Below, in pieces: positions 1 to 6,998 of a stretch of DNA of 10,607 nucleotides (position 1 is its first letter; each line of letters starts with the position of its first letter). A model generated the notes under the pieces. That model searched no databases, was not told the origin of the DNA, and was given only the letters and a program-made list of their open reading frames with translations. Source of the stretch: an uncultured Altererythrobacter sp. (GTDB lineage Bacteria > Pseudomonadota > Alphaproteobacteria > Sphingomonadales > Sphingomonadaceae); the NCBI GenBank assembly GCA_946885545.1, contig CAMPGP010000050.1, forward strand, positions 1 through 10,607. Direction: 5' to 3'. The position numbers and the translations under genes were made by a program.

Positions 1-1033
1 GCATGTGATAGGCGAGGTCGGCGCCGAAATAGGTCCAGTTGCCGTCGCTCTTGCGGATGGGGCGATCCTGGTCGTCGCCGAATCGGGTCGAGCGGAACAG
101 AGGCAGCTCCACCGGCTCCCAGTCCTCGGGAGTCTTGCCCTTTGGCGCTTCGAGCATGCCGTCGTAGACGAGGTCGCGGCTGCGCAGCCATGCCTCGGCT
201 TCGGCGGGCTTGCCCGCGGCCTGCAATTCGGCTTCCGAGGCGAAGACGTCGTGATGGATGCCCAGCAGCGCGAGATCCGCCTTGACGAGGTCCATCATCG
301 CCGCGACCGTGCGGGCCCGAAAGGTGGCCAGCCACTCGCTTTCGGGCGCGTTGCGCAAGCTATCGCCGAATTCCTCGGCGAGCATCTCGCCAACGGGCTC
401 GAGATAGTCGCCGGGATAGAGCCCTTCGGGAATTGCGCCGATGTCCTCCCCCAGTGCCTCGCGGTAGCGAAGGTGCGCCGAGCGCGCGAGGACGTCCACC
501 TGACCGCCGGCATCGTTGACATAGTATTCGCGGATCACCGGATGTCCGGCAAATTCGAGCAGCGCGGCCAGCGCGTCGCCGACCACTGCGCCCCGGCAGT
601 GGCCCATGTGCATCGGCCCGGTTGGATTGGCCGAGACGTACTCGATGTTGACGCGTGTCCCCTTGCCCGCACCGGAGCGGCCATAGTCCCCGCCCAGATC
701 GTCGATCGCGACGAGCTCTTCGCGCCAGGCCGCATCCGACAGCCGCAGGTTGATGAACCCGGGCCCGGCGATCTCGGCATCCTCGATGTCGGGGTCGCGA
801 CGCAAGTGCTCGACGATTTTCTCCGCCAGCGCGCGGGGATTGGTCGCCGCCTGCTTGGCCAGCACCATCGCGGCGTTCGTCGCAAGATCGCCGTGGCTCG
901 CGTCGCGCGGCGGCTCGACCGCCACGTTGGCGCGCGAACAGCCCGCGGGCAACGCAGCCCCGGCCTCGAGCGCCGAGAGTACGGCGTCGACTTTCGCCGC
1001 GAAGGCGGCGTGGATGGTCTTTCGATCGGACAT
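1..1033 (-). CDS. argS: Arginyl-tRNA synthetase, 3' end cut off by the window edge
   Basis: This enzyme charges tRNA-Arg with arginine, using ATP, in the cytoplasm. It belongs to the class I aminoacyl-tRNA synthetases. The first 344 residues are visible out of the roughly 580 usual for the family. The N-terminal part (about residues 1-120) fits the ArgS additional domain that contacts the tRNA D-loop, ending in a segment like GPGFINLRL. The catalytic Rossmann domain follows, with the class I signature as HMGH at residues 142-145 in the context [15 protein letters not shown], which is diagnostic for ArgS. The KMSKS-like loop and the anticodon-binding domain lie outside the window. The ATG at 1033 is chosen because it gives the normal N-terminus ([15 protein letters not shown]), although no clear Shine-Dalgarno precedes it. 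It lies 55 bases downstream of the lipoprotein gene on the same strand, so co-transcription is plausible. Identification is firm; the operon is inferred. Confidence 0.96.
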   Translation of the reverse strand, partial: MSDRKTIHAAFAAKVDAVLSALEAGAALPAGCSRANVAVEPPRDASHGDLATNAAMVLAKQAATNPRALAEKIVEHLRRDPDIEDAEIAGPGFINLRLSDAAWREELVAIDDLGGDYGRSGAGKGTRVNIEYVSANPTGPMHMGHCRGAVVGDALAALLEFAGHPVIREYYVNDAGGQVDVLARSAHLRYREALGEDIGAIPEGLYPGDYLEPVGEMLAEEFGDSLRNAPESEWLATFRARTVAAMMDLVKADLALLGIHHDVFASEAELQAAGKPAEAEAWLRSRDLVYDGMLEAPKGKTPEDWEPVELPLFRSTRFGDDQDRPIRKSDGNWTYFGADLAYHM

Positions 1034-1088
1034 GGCCCGCGCGGTTAGACGAAATGCGCCAAAGCGCAAGCGCCCGCCCGGCGAGCGA

Positions 1089-1742
1089 TCAGCGCGTGGC
1101 GTTGTAGACCAGCTGGTCCTCGGTCAGCTGGAAACCGACCAGGAGCTCGAAATTGGCGCGAGCGAGTGCAGCGCGGACTTCGGGATCGGCCAGCGGATCG
1201 AGCGCCGCGTCGGGATCGCCGGGGCGACGGCGGCGGGTGATCTGATCGCGAATGTCCTGCGGGAGCGAGGCGGCGGCGCGATCGACGAAGGCTCCGGCGC
1301 GGCCGGTGCCCTGCGCGCGCTCCTGCCCGGCGGCGAAATCGATCACCACCGTCCCGACCCGCTTGGTCTGGACCGCCGAACCGCCGCGCAGCACGGTCGA
1401 GAAATAGGGAATTTCCACCCTGCGCGCGTCGCTCGCGTCCGCGCGCCGCGCATAAACGTCGAACGAAGCCTCGCTGTAGACCCGGTCGCCAGCGCTTTCG
1501 TCGCAGGTGCTGCGGACGTTCGTCATCGTGGCGGTATAGTCGATGTTCGCAGCGCTGCGGTCGCCCGCAGTGCGGAACACGGTCACGTCCCCGGTATAGT
1601 CGGGCACGCCCACCGCCGGGCAGGCGGTGCGCACCGCAGTGATGCCGACGCCTTCGTTGATAACGAGATCGCCTTCGCCCGCGCAGCCTGCCAATGCGGC
1701 GGCCATGGCGACGGAGGCGAAGATACGGCGGCTCGGGATCAT
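1089..1742 (-). CDS. Predicted lipoprotein of unknown function
   Basis: I do not recognise a named family in this 217-residue protein. The N-terminus is a clear lipoprotein signal: basic MIPSRR, a short hydrophobic stretch, then the lipobox LAGC with the lipidated cysteine at residue 20. The mature protein should therefore be anchored to a membrane facing the periplasm. Two other cysteines, C41 (in TACPAVG) and C80 (in RSTCDES), could form a disulfide. The middle part alternates polar and hydrophobic residues, as in a beta-rich domain. Around residues 165-185 there is a basic and acidic stretch ([18 protein letters not shown]), followed by a short hydrophobic end ([17 protein letters not shown]). 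The start at 1742 has a good ribosome binding site, AAGGAAG, about 7 bases upstream. The gene is read in the same direction as argS and is divergent from ispH. That it is a lipoprotein is well supported; its role is unknown. Confidence 0.85.
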   Translation of the reverse strand: MIPSRRIFASVAMAAALAGCAGEGDLVINEGVGITAVRTACPAVGVPDYTGDVTVFRTAGDRSAANIDYTATMTNVRSTCDESAGDRVYSEASFDVYARRADASDARRVEIPYFSTVLRGGSAVQTKRVGTVVIDFAAGQERAQGTGRAGAFVDRAAASLPQDIRDQITRRRRPGDPDAALDPLADPEVRAALARANFELLVGFQLTEDQLVYNATR

Positions 1743-1812
1743 GCAGGGCTTCCTTCGAATTCCAATGACGCCGCCCTAGCGAGGCGAGCGGCAAAGCGCT
1801 AGAGGCCGCACT
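1743..1812. promoter_or_regulatory. Divergent intergenic region between the lipoprotein gene and ispH
   Basis: These 70 bases separate two divergent genes, so promoters for both units should lie here or just inside the gene ends. I could not pick out convincing -35 and -10 boxes on either strand. Visible elements are the lipoprotein ribosome binding site on the minus strand, an AGAGG about 7 bases before the ispH ATG on the plus strand, and an inverted repeat CTAGCG / CGCTAG (1776-1781 and 1797-1802) with a 15-base spacer. Assignment as a promoter region rests on gene orientation only. Confidence 0.4.
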
Positions 1813-2787
1813 ATGAATGCCCCATTGCAACCCCCGAAGCCGGTCGAAGATCGCGCCGCCCTGACTCTCCTCATCGCGGCGCCGCGCGGATTCTGCGCCG
1901 GGGTCGACCGCGCGATCGAGATCGTCGAGCGCGCGCTCGAGCGCTACGGCGCCCCGGTCTACGTGCGGCACGAGATCGTCCACAACCGCTTCGTGGTCGA
2001 CGGGCTCAAGGCCAAGGGCGCGGTGTTCGTGGAGGAGCTCGATTCGGTGCCCGACGGTGCGCCGGTGGTGTTCAGCGCGCACGGCGTGCCGAAGTCGGTT
2101 CCGGCCGAAGCCCAGCGCCGCGGGCTCGACTATCTCGACGCGACGTGTCCGCTGGTAAGCAAGGTCCACCGCCAGGCCGAACGCCAGATCGAGGCCGGTC
2201 GGCACATCGTGTTCGTCGGCCACAAGGGCCATCCCGAGGTGATCGGGACGATGGGACAGGTGCCCGAGGGCATGATGACGCTGGTCGAGACGGTGGAAGA
2301 TGTCGCTGCGCTCGGATTTTCGCCCGACGAGCCGCTCGCGTTCCTCACGCAGACCACGCTTTCGGTGGACGATACGCGCGCGATCGTCTCGGCGCTCGAA
2401 GCCAAGTTTCCTCACATCGTGGGGCCCAAGGCGGAGGACATCTGCTACGCCACCTCCAATCGCCAGGCCGCGGTGAAGCAGATCGCGCCGGGCAGCGATC
2501 TCGTCCTGGTGATCGGCGCGCCCAACAGCTCCAACTCGCTGCGGCTGGTCGAAGTTGCGGAACGCTGCGGTACCGACGCGAAGCTGATCCAGCGGGCGAG
2601 CGACATCCAGCGCGAGTGGCTCGAAGGCGTCGGGACCGTAGGCCTCACCGCCGGGGCATCGGCCCCCGAAAAGCTCGTGCGCGAAGTGGTCGACCAAATC
2701 TCGCAATGGCGCGTCGTCGAGGAACACACGCTGGTCAGCGCCGAAGAGAAGATGGTCTTCAAGCTGCCGCGCCAGCTTGCCGGCTAG
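1813..2787 (+). CDS. ispH: 4-hydroxy-3-methylbut-2-enyl diphosphate reductase
   Basis: IspH (LytB) is a cytoplasmic iron-sulfur enzyme that reduces HMBPP to isopentenyl and dimethylallyl diphosphate, the last step of the MEP pathway. The 324-residue length is normal. The three cysteines that bind the cluster are all present: C28 in [10 protein letters not shown]112 in [13 protein letters not shown] and C211 in [11 protein letters not shown]. The substrate-binding and proton-relay residues of the family are also visible: H57 (IVHNRF), H90 (SAHGVP), H140 and the catalytic E142 ([11 protein letters not shown]), T179 (FLTQTTLS), and the serine/asparagine pocket in [13 protein letters not shown] short non-conserved N-terminal extension of about 18 residues precedes the core. 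The ATG at 1813 has AGAGG upstream. It heads a three-gene unit with thrB 9 bases downstream and rnhA after it. The family assignment is secure. Confidence 0.98.
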   Translation: MNAPLQPPKPVEDRAALTLLIAAPRGFCAGVDRAIEIVERALERYGAPVYVRHEIVHNRFVVDGLKAKGAVFVEELDSVPDGAPVVFSAHGVPKSVPAEAQRRGLDYLDATCPLVSKVHRQAERQIEAGRHIVFVGHKGHPEVIGTMGQVPEGMMTLVETVEDVAALGFSPDEPLAFLTQTTLSVDDTRAIVSALEAKFPHIVGPKAEDICYATSNRQAAVKQIAPGSDLVLVIGAPNSSNSLRLVEVAERCGTDAKLIQRASDIQREWLEGVGTVGLTAGASAPEKLVREVVDQISQWRVVEEHTLVSAEEKMVFKLPRQLAG

Positions 2788-2796
2788 CAGCCGCGC

Positions 2797-3786
2797 ATGG
2801 CGGTCTACACCCATCTCGGCGCCGAGGACCTCGCCACACTGATCGCCCACTACGACGTCGGTGCGCTCGTGTCCGCAAAGGGCATCGCCGAAGGCGTCTC
2901 GAACAGTAACTGGCTGGTCGAGACCGAGCTTGGCCGCTTTATCCTGACGATGTACGAGCGGCGCATCGCGATCGAAGATTTGCCTTTCTTCCTCGGCCTG
3001 CTCGATCATCTCTCGGCGGCAGGATGCCCGGTGCCTCGCACGATCCACGACCGCGATGGCCGCGGATGGCGCACGGTCGAGGGCAGGGCGGTCGCGCTGA
3101 TCGAATTCCTTCCCGGGGTCTCGGTCGACCGGCCGACACCCGCACAGGCGCGTTCGGTCGGAGAGGCGCTGGCACGGCTGCATCGCGCTTCGTCCGACTT
3201 TGCCGGCACCCGCGCCAACGACCTGCAGCCGGCGGACTGGCAGGCGCTGTTCGAGCGGTGCGGCGCCGATCTCGGCCGGATCGATCCCGCGCTGCCTGCG
3301 CTGGTCGAACGACACATGCCCGCTCTCGTGGAGCGCTGGCCGTCCGACCTGCCCGAGACGGTCATCCACGCAGACCTGTTCCCAGACAACGTGTTGATGA
3401 TCGGCGACCGCGTGGGCGGGCTGATCGACTTCTATTTCGCGTGCCGGGATCTCGCCGCCTACGACCTCGCGGTGACCCACGCGGCCTGGAGTTTTACGAA
3501 CGATGGCAGCCGGTTCCTCCCGGAAGTCGGCGCGGCTTTGATCGAGGGATACGAAAGCGCCCGTCCGCTCACGCACGAGGAACGCGCCGCCCTGCCGCTG
3601 CTGGCGCAGGGGGCGGCAATGCGTTTCATTTCGACACGTGCCTACGATTGGCTCGACACCCCGGAAAGCGCGCTGGTAACGCGCAAGAACCCGATGGATT
3701 TCGCCAGGAGGCTGGAATTCTACGTCGAAGCGGGCGACGAGGCCTTTTCGGCCGGTGCACAGGAAGGCAATAGGCTGGCCCGATGA
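2797..3786 (+). CDS. thrB: Homoserine kinase (aminoglycoside-phosphotransferase fold, ThrB type II)
   Basis: This enzyme phosphorylates homoserine with ATP on the way to threonine. The 329-residue protein has the kinase-like fold of the APH/choline kinase family, not the GHMP fold of the E. coli enzyme. The opening [20 protein letters not shown] and the nearby [11 protein letters not shown] are typical of the alphaproteobacterial ThrB group. The catalytic loop is [10 protein letters not shown] (H191, D193, N198), and the metal-binding aspartate follows as [12 protein letters not shown] (D211). The ATG at 2797 lies 9 bases after the ispH stop, with no strong ribosome binding site, so translation may be coupled to ispH. 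Its last bases overlap the rnhA start. Family assignment is strong; homoserine as substrate comes from family similarity and the conserved neighbourhood, since other APH-fold small-molecule kinases look alike. Confidence 0.92.
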   Translation: MAVYTHLGAEDLATLIAHYDVGALVSAKGIAEGVSNSNWLVETELGRFILTMYERRIAIEDLPFFLGLLDHLSAAGCPVPRTIHDRDGRGWRTVEGRAVALIEFLPGVSVDRPTPAQARSVGEALARLHRASSDFAGTRANDLQPADWQALFERCGADLGRIDPALPALVERHMPALVERWPSDLPETVIHADLFPDNVLMIGDRVGGLIDFYFACRDLAAYDLAVTHAAWSFTNDGSRFLPEVGAALIEGYESARPLTHEERAALPLLAQGAAMRFISTRAYDWLDTPESALVTRKNPMDFARRLEFYVEAGDEAFSAGAQEGNRLAR

Positions 3787-4232
3787 AGCAGGTCGAAATC
3801 TTCACCGACGGCGCGTGCAAGGGCAATCCCGGCCCCGGCGGCTGGGCCGCGTTGCTGCGCCTCGGCCGGCACGAGAAGGAACTGGCGGGCGCGGAAAGCG
3901 ACACCACCAACAACCGCATGGAACTGACTGCGGCCATCCGCGGCCTCCAGGCCCTGACCGAGCCGTGCAGCGTCACGCTCTATTCCGACAGCAAGTACGT
4001 TCTCGACGGGATCACGAAGTGGGTCGCGGGCTGGCAGAAGCGCGGCTGGATCAACGCCAGCAAGAAGCCGGTCAGAAATGCCGACCTGTGGCACGACCTG
4101 ATCGAGGTTTCGGCCAAGCACGAGATTTCGTGGCAGTGGGTCAAGGGCCACAACGGCCATCCGGAGAACGAGCGCGTCGACCGCCTCGCCAGCGACGAGG
4201 CCGATCGGATCGCGCGCGAAACCGTAGGCTGA
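3783..4232 (+). CDS. rnhA: Ribonuclease HI
   Basis: RNase HI cuts the RNA strand of RNA-DNA hybrids, removing primers and R-loops in the cytoplasm. The 149 residues form a single catalytic domain of normal length, with no extra hybrid-binding domain. All four carboxylates of the two-metal site are visible: D9 in [17 protein letters not shown]47 in [10 protein letters not shown]69 in LYSDSKYV and D133 in NERVDRLA. The flexible-loop histidine is present as H123 in [12 protein letters not shown]. The ATG overlaps the thrB stop (ATGA at 3783-3786), which implies translational coupling. It is the last gene of the ispH-thrB-rnhA unit, and its stop codon lies in the loop of an 8-bp hairpin next to the convergent oxidoreductase gene. 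Confidence 0.98.
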   Translation: MKQVEIFTDGACKGNPGPGGWAALLRLGRHEKELAGAESDTTNNRMELTAAIRGLQALTEPCSVTLYSDSKYVLDGITKWVAGWQKRGWINASKKPVRNADLWHDLIEVSAKHEISWQWVKGHNGHPENERVDRLASDEADRIARETVG

Positions 4233-4240
4233 GCCTGCGG
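4222..4240. terminator. Hairpin at a convergent gene junction, possible bidirectional terminator
   Basis: The arms CCGTAGGC (4222-4229) and GCCTGCGG (4233-4240) pair over 8 bp with one G-U wobble. The 3-base loop TGA is the rnhA stop codon. The two convergent genes are only 13 bases apart, so this is the one place where a shared terminator could sit. On the plus strand no T-run follows. On the minus strand the hairpin is followed by TTTCG, which is only slightly terminator-like. The pairing is seen directly; termination is inferred. Confidence 0.45.
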
Positions 4241-4245
4241 GCGCG

Positions 4246-5352
4246 TCAGTCCCCGCGCCTGAACCGATCCGGCGAATAGAGAACGGGATCGAGACCGGCG
4301 GTCATCTCGTCGCGCGCAGTGCCAAGCAGCAACTGCGCGCCGAGCCGGGCCGCGGCGGGCGCGGTCTGGATGCCGAAGCCGCCCTGCCCTGCGAACCAGA
4401 AGAACCGCTCGTCTGCCGGGTCGAAGCCATAGACCGGCAGCCGGTCGGGCGCGAAACTGCGCAGCCCGGCCCACTTGCGCTCGACCGCCTCCACCCGCCA
4501 GTCGACGACATTCTGCAGCCGATCGATCGCGAGCGCGACCGCAAGCTCCTCCGGCGCGGTATCGCACGGCGGTGACGGCGTCTCGTCGTGCGGGCTGAGC
4601 CACAGGCGACCGTTCTCGGGCCGGAAATAGAACCCACCCGAAATGTCGAGCACCAGCGGCAGGCTTTCCGGCGGTGCGGGATCGACGCGCAATTGAACCA
4701 CGGTCCGCTGGAGCGGCGCGATTCCGAGCCTCGCAATCCCAGCGAGCCGTGCGACTTCGTCCGCCCAGGCGCCTGCCGCGTCGACCAATATGCCCGCTTC
4801 GAACCGTTCGCCGCGCTCGGTCTCGACCGACCAGCCCTCGCCGGTCTGCGCAAGACTGCTCACCCGGGCGCGCGTCGCCAAGGTGCCGCCGGTTCGCGCG
4901 AAGGCGCCGAGATAGTGATCATGGAGCCCGGCTACATCGATGTCGGCGCAGGCAGGTTCCCACACCGCGCCGGTCCATTCGGGCCGCAGCCCTCCGATGT
5001 GGCGGGCGAGCGCGTCGCGGCCCAGCCGATCGAGCGTCGCCCCGCTGGCGGCGAACCTTTCGAGAAAGGCGTCGAGCGCGCCGGCCTCCTCATCGCGCCC
5101 GATATAGAGCGCGCCGCGCGGGGCGAGAAAGCCGTGCTCACGAAGATAAACCCCCGAAGCGAGAGTGAGCGGCACGACTTCCGGCCCGCCGTAGCATTCT
5201 TCCCAGAACGCCGCCGAGCGACCCGTCGCGTGGTAGCCCGGCCGGTCCTCCGCCTCGAGCACGAGCACCCGGGCACGCGGCGCGAGCTCGGCGGCCAAGC
5301 TCGCGCCCGCCATGCCCGCGCCGACGATGGCGATGTCAAACCGCTCCGCCAT
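4246..5352 (-). CDS. FAD-dependent oxidoreductase, D-amino acid dehydrogenase (DauA-like) family
   Basis: This 368-residue flavoprotein belongs to the DAO fold (PF01266-type) and probably oxidises an amine or D-amino acid. The N-terminal dinucleotide-binding motif is VGAGMAG (G11, G13, G16), ending with the acidic residue E33 of VLVLEAE. Further signatures are GYHATGRSAA (40-48), ADIDVAGLHDHYLGA, VDAAGAWADEVARLAG, KWAGLRSFAPDRLPVYG and FAGQGGFGIQTAPA. From memory these match D-arginine dehydrogenase DauA of Pseudomonas. The residues that hold the alpha-carboxylate appear kept (Y54, R216, Y242, R298), but the side-chain pocket differs, so the substrate is open. I chose the start MAERFDI at 5352 because the glycine motif follows at once. 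The same frame stays open upstream to 6126, but that stretch overlaps the hydrolase gene. The gene lies 5 bases after the hydrolase stop, without a clear ribosome binding site, so coupled translation is likely. Confidence 0.85.
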   Translation of the reverse strand: MAERFDIAIVGAGMAGASLAAELAPRARVLVLEAEDRPGYHATGRSAAFWEECYGGPEVVPLTLASGVYLREHGFLAPRGALYIGRDEEAGALDAFLERFAASGATLDRLGRDALARHIGGLRPEWTGAVWEPACADIDVAGLHDHYLGAFARTGGTLATRARVSSLAQTGEGWSVETERGERFEAGILVDAAGAWADEVARLAGIARLGIAPLQRTVVQLRVDPAPPESLPLVLDISGGFYFRPENGRLWLSPHDETPSPPCDTAPEELAVALAIDRLQNVVDWRVEAVERKWAGLRSFAPDRLPVYGFDPADERFFWFAGQGGFGIQTAPAAARLGAQLLLGTARDEMTAGLDPVLYSPDRFRRGD

Positions 5353-5357
5353 AGTGG

Positions 5358-6254
5358 CTATTTGCCCGCGGGAGCGGCGCGATCGAGGAATTCGGCTATG
5401 CCGTTCATCGCGCGATCGCGAACCGGGTCGACCTCGCGCAGAATCTCGTGTCGCGCCTCGCTTCCGAAGGCGAGCAATTCGCCCTGCGGCAGGCGGCGGG
5501 CGGCCGCCTCGATGGCGATCATGTCCACCAGCTTGTCGTTCGACGTGCCGATCATGAGCGTGGGCACCCTGATCGATTCGAGAATATCGGGTCGATAGAG
5601 CGAACGCATCGATTCGTAGGCACGCTCGACCCAGCCCCAGCTGCCCGGGCCCATCACCAGCTCGGGCCTCTGCTCGCGCCACCACAGTTCGTCCTGATAG
5701 CGCTCGGGATCGTGGGTCAGCAGGTTGATCCGGGTCACAGGGACCTCGCCGGGCTTCTCGCTCCACTTCCAGGCGGGGCGCGCGGGATCCCCGAAGCGCT
5801 TCATGACGCCCGCAAGGCGGTGCATCCAGCCCACCGGCAGCACGCTGCCGTAGAAGCCGAGCATCGGCGCCGAGAGCACGACCGCATCGGGATCGACTCG
5901 CTGCTCGGCGACTGCTCGCAAGACCAGATGTCCGCCCATCGAATGGCCCATCAGCACGTGCGGTCCGGGCGTCTCGGCTTTCCATCGCCGCCACAGGTGC
6001 GCCAGATCGTCCACCCAACGCGAGAAATCGTCGACGTGGCCGGTCACGGGATCGTTGCCCAGCCGCCCCGATCCGGCCTGGCCGCGCCAGTCCGACGCGG
6101 TGACCCGCCAACCGGCGCGGTGCCATTGTTCGAGGGTCTCGAGATACTTCTCGTAATTGTCTCCCCGGCCTGGGAGGAACAGGATCGACCCGCGCGGCGC
6201 GGCCGCGTCGCCCGGCCAGTCGATCCGGCGGATCGCGTACTCGTCGGGTGCCAT
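5358..6254 (-). CDS. Alpha/beta hydrolase, lysophospholipase / monoacylglycerol lipase-like
   Basis: This is a 298-residue serine hydrolase of the Hydrolase_4 (serine aminopeptidase S33 / PldB-like) type that probably cleaves an ester. The fold markers come in order. The oxyanion-hole region is FLPGRGDNYEKY (about 27-38). The strand-turn VTASDWRGQAGSG (51-63) is typical of PldB-like proteins. The nucleophile elbow is GHSMGG with S105. The acid is D240 in IGTSNDKLVD and the histidine is H269 in EARHEILRE. A cap region lies at about 130-225. There is no signal peptide, so the protein should be cytoplasmic. The ATG at 6254 has AGAAGG about 7 bases upstream. It is the first gene of a two-gene unit with the FAD oxidoreductase and is divergent from the Tad operon. 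The catalytic family is clear; the substrate cannot be read from the sequence. Confidence 0.88.
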   Translation of the reverse strand: MAPDEYAIRRIDWPGDAAAPRGSILFLPGRGDNYEKYLETLEQWHRAGWRVTASDWRGQAGSGRLGNDPVTGHVDDFSRWVDDLAHLWRRWKAETPGPHVLMGHSMGGHLVLRAVAEQRVDPDAVVLSAPMLGFYGSVLPVGWMHRLAGVMKRFGDPARPAWKWSEKPGEVPVTRINLLTHDPERYQDELWWREQRPELVMGPGSWGWVERAYESMRSLYRPDILESIRVPTLMIGTSNDKLVDMIAIEAAARRLPQGELLAFGSEARHEILREVDPVRDRAMNGIAEFLDRAAPAGK

Positions 6255-6420
6255 CCAGCGGCCTTCTACCGCGTGGGGCGGGATCGCACGCCGATCGATC
6301 GCATCGCGCGGCGTTTGTGCTTGTTCGGCTTGGCTAATGCCGCCCTCCTGCGGGTGGTTACTTTTTGGTAAGTGATACCCTGTAGCACCTGACCCTGACG
6401 GGGGACCATCGGGGGTTACG
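6255..6420. promoter_or_regulatory. Divergent intergenic region upstream of the Tad operon and the hydrolase gene
   Basis: These 166 bases separate the hydrolase gene from cpaA and should hold promoters for both units. The part at 6355-6385 is AT-richer than its surroundings and contains overlapping short palindromes: TTAC / GTAA (6358-6361, 6368-6371) and GGTA / TACC (6367-6370, 6376-6379). A run of GGGGG at 6411-6415 serves as the cpaA ribosome binding site. I found no small reading frame resembling a Flp pilin here, and no pair of -35/-10 boxes I would trust. Confidence 0.4.
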
Positions 6421-6912
6421 ATGCCGGACGGCTATTTCCACTACGGGCTGCTCGTAGCCTTGGCAATCGCGCTGGTTTTCGCGGCCTTTACCGACGTCCG
6501 CCGGCGACAGATCGACAACTGGCTCAACGCCGCCATCGCGCTCGGAGCGCCACTGTTCTGGTGGGCCAGCGGGGTGTCGCTGTGGCCCGGCGTGGCGATC
6601 CAGCTGGGCGTGGCATTTGCCGCCTTCGCCGTCCTGGCCGCGCTGTTCGCGATGCGCATGATGGGCGGCGGCGACGTGAAGCTGCTGACCGCTCTGGCGC
6701 TGTGGATCGAGCCCGGCCTGTTCCTGCAATTGCTGGTCGTGATGGCGCTCGTCGGCGGATTGCTGACGATCGTGGTCGGCGCGTGGCACATCATGCGCCG
6801 CCAGCGCGACCGGATCCAGGTTCCTTACGGAGTCGCGATTTCGACGGGCGGACTTTGGGTACTCGCCACGCACTACCTGCCGGACGCCGCAATCGCGGGC
6901 GTAACGGGGTGA
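6421..6912 (+). CDS. cpaA: Prepilin peptidase of the Tad/Flp pilus (CpaA/TadV)
   Basis: CpaA is an inner-membrane aspartic peptidase (A24 family) that removes the leader of Flp prepilins and related pseudopilins. The 163-residue length fits the short TadV/CpaA form, which lacks the N-methyltransferase domain of PilD. The catalytic aspartates are D25 in FTDVRRRQIDNW and D85 in the GxGD-type motif MMGGGDVKLL. Hydrophobic segments lie at about 9-24, 38-52, 56-78, 95-118 and 139-160, consistent with a polytopic membrane protein. The ATG at 6421 has GGGGG 5 bases upstream. It is the first gene of the cpaABCDE series, 86 bases before cpaB with no terminator between. Confidence 0.95.
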   Translation: MPDGYFHYGLLVALAIALVFAAFTDVRRRQIDNWLNAAIALGAPLFWWASGVSLWPGVAIQLGVAFAAFAVLAALFAMRMMGGGDVKLLTALALWIEPGLFLQLLVVMALVGGLLTIVVGAWHIMRRQRDRIQVPYGVAISTGGLWVLATHYLPDAAIAGVTG

Positions 6913-6956
6913 ACTTCATTTTAACCAGTCCGCACTTAGGGACGAAAACCATATCA

Positions 6957-6998
6957 GCCCGCATCTCTCGCGGGCAACACGAGGGGGCTTGTTAAGCC
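6957..6998 (+). promoter_or_regulatory. cpaB leader: two hairpins and the ribosome binding site
   Basis: Two perfect inverted repeats fill the end of the 86-base cpaA-cpaB gap. The first is GCCCGC (6957-6962) / GCGGGC (6970-6975) with a 7-base loop. The second is GGCTT (6986-6990) / AAGCC (6994-6998) with a 3-base loop, and it ends directly before the ATG at 6999. The ribosome binding site GAGGGGG (6981-6987) lies between them, and its last two G bases are part of the second stem. No T-run follows either hairpin, so these are not ordinary terminators. A role in translation or mRNA stability is inferred. Confidence 0.45.

Noticed and set aside
5..1048. 347-codon open frame on the plus strand over argS
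   Set aside because: The minus strand encodes ArgS with the HMGH signature. The plus frame is its shadow.
1055..1068. Small hairpin TGCGC / GCGCA between the lipoprotein gene and argS
   Set aside because: The stem is only 5 bp with a 4-base loop, and just TTT follows on the minus strand. That is too weak to call a terminator, and such short GC palindromes are frequent at this base composition.
1045..3576. 843-codon open frame on the minus strand, antisense to the lipoprotein-ispH-thrB region
   Set aside because: It covers ispH and most of thrB in antisense and runs out of frame through the lipoprotein gene. Its translation is rich in Arg, Asp, His and Gly without any domain signature. High-GC DNA makes such frames by chance.
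5353..6126. Upstream extension of the FAD oxidoreductase reading frame
   Set aside because: The frame is open but overlaps the hydrolase gene in another frame, and its translation is low-complexity Arg/Gly/Ala. The Rossmann motif begins right after the ATG at 5352, so the enzyme starts there.
6157..6375. Short plus-strand frame (72 codons) upstream of cpaA, considered as a pilin
   Set aside because: It has no prepilin cleavage motif and no hydrophobic helix of the Flp type. It overlaps the hydrolase gene in antisense.
6957..6975. First cpaB leader hairpin as a cpaA terminator
   Set aside because: There is no T-run after it, and cpaB lies in the same conserved operon, so termination here would be unexpected.
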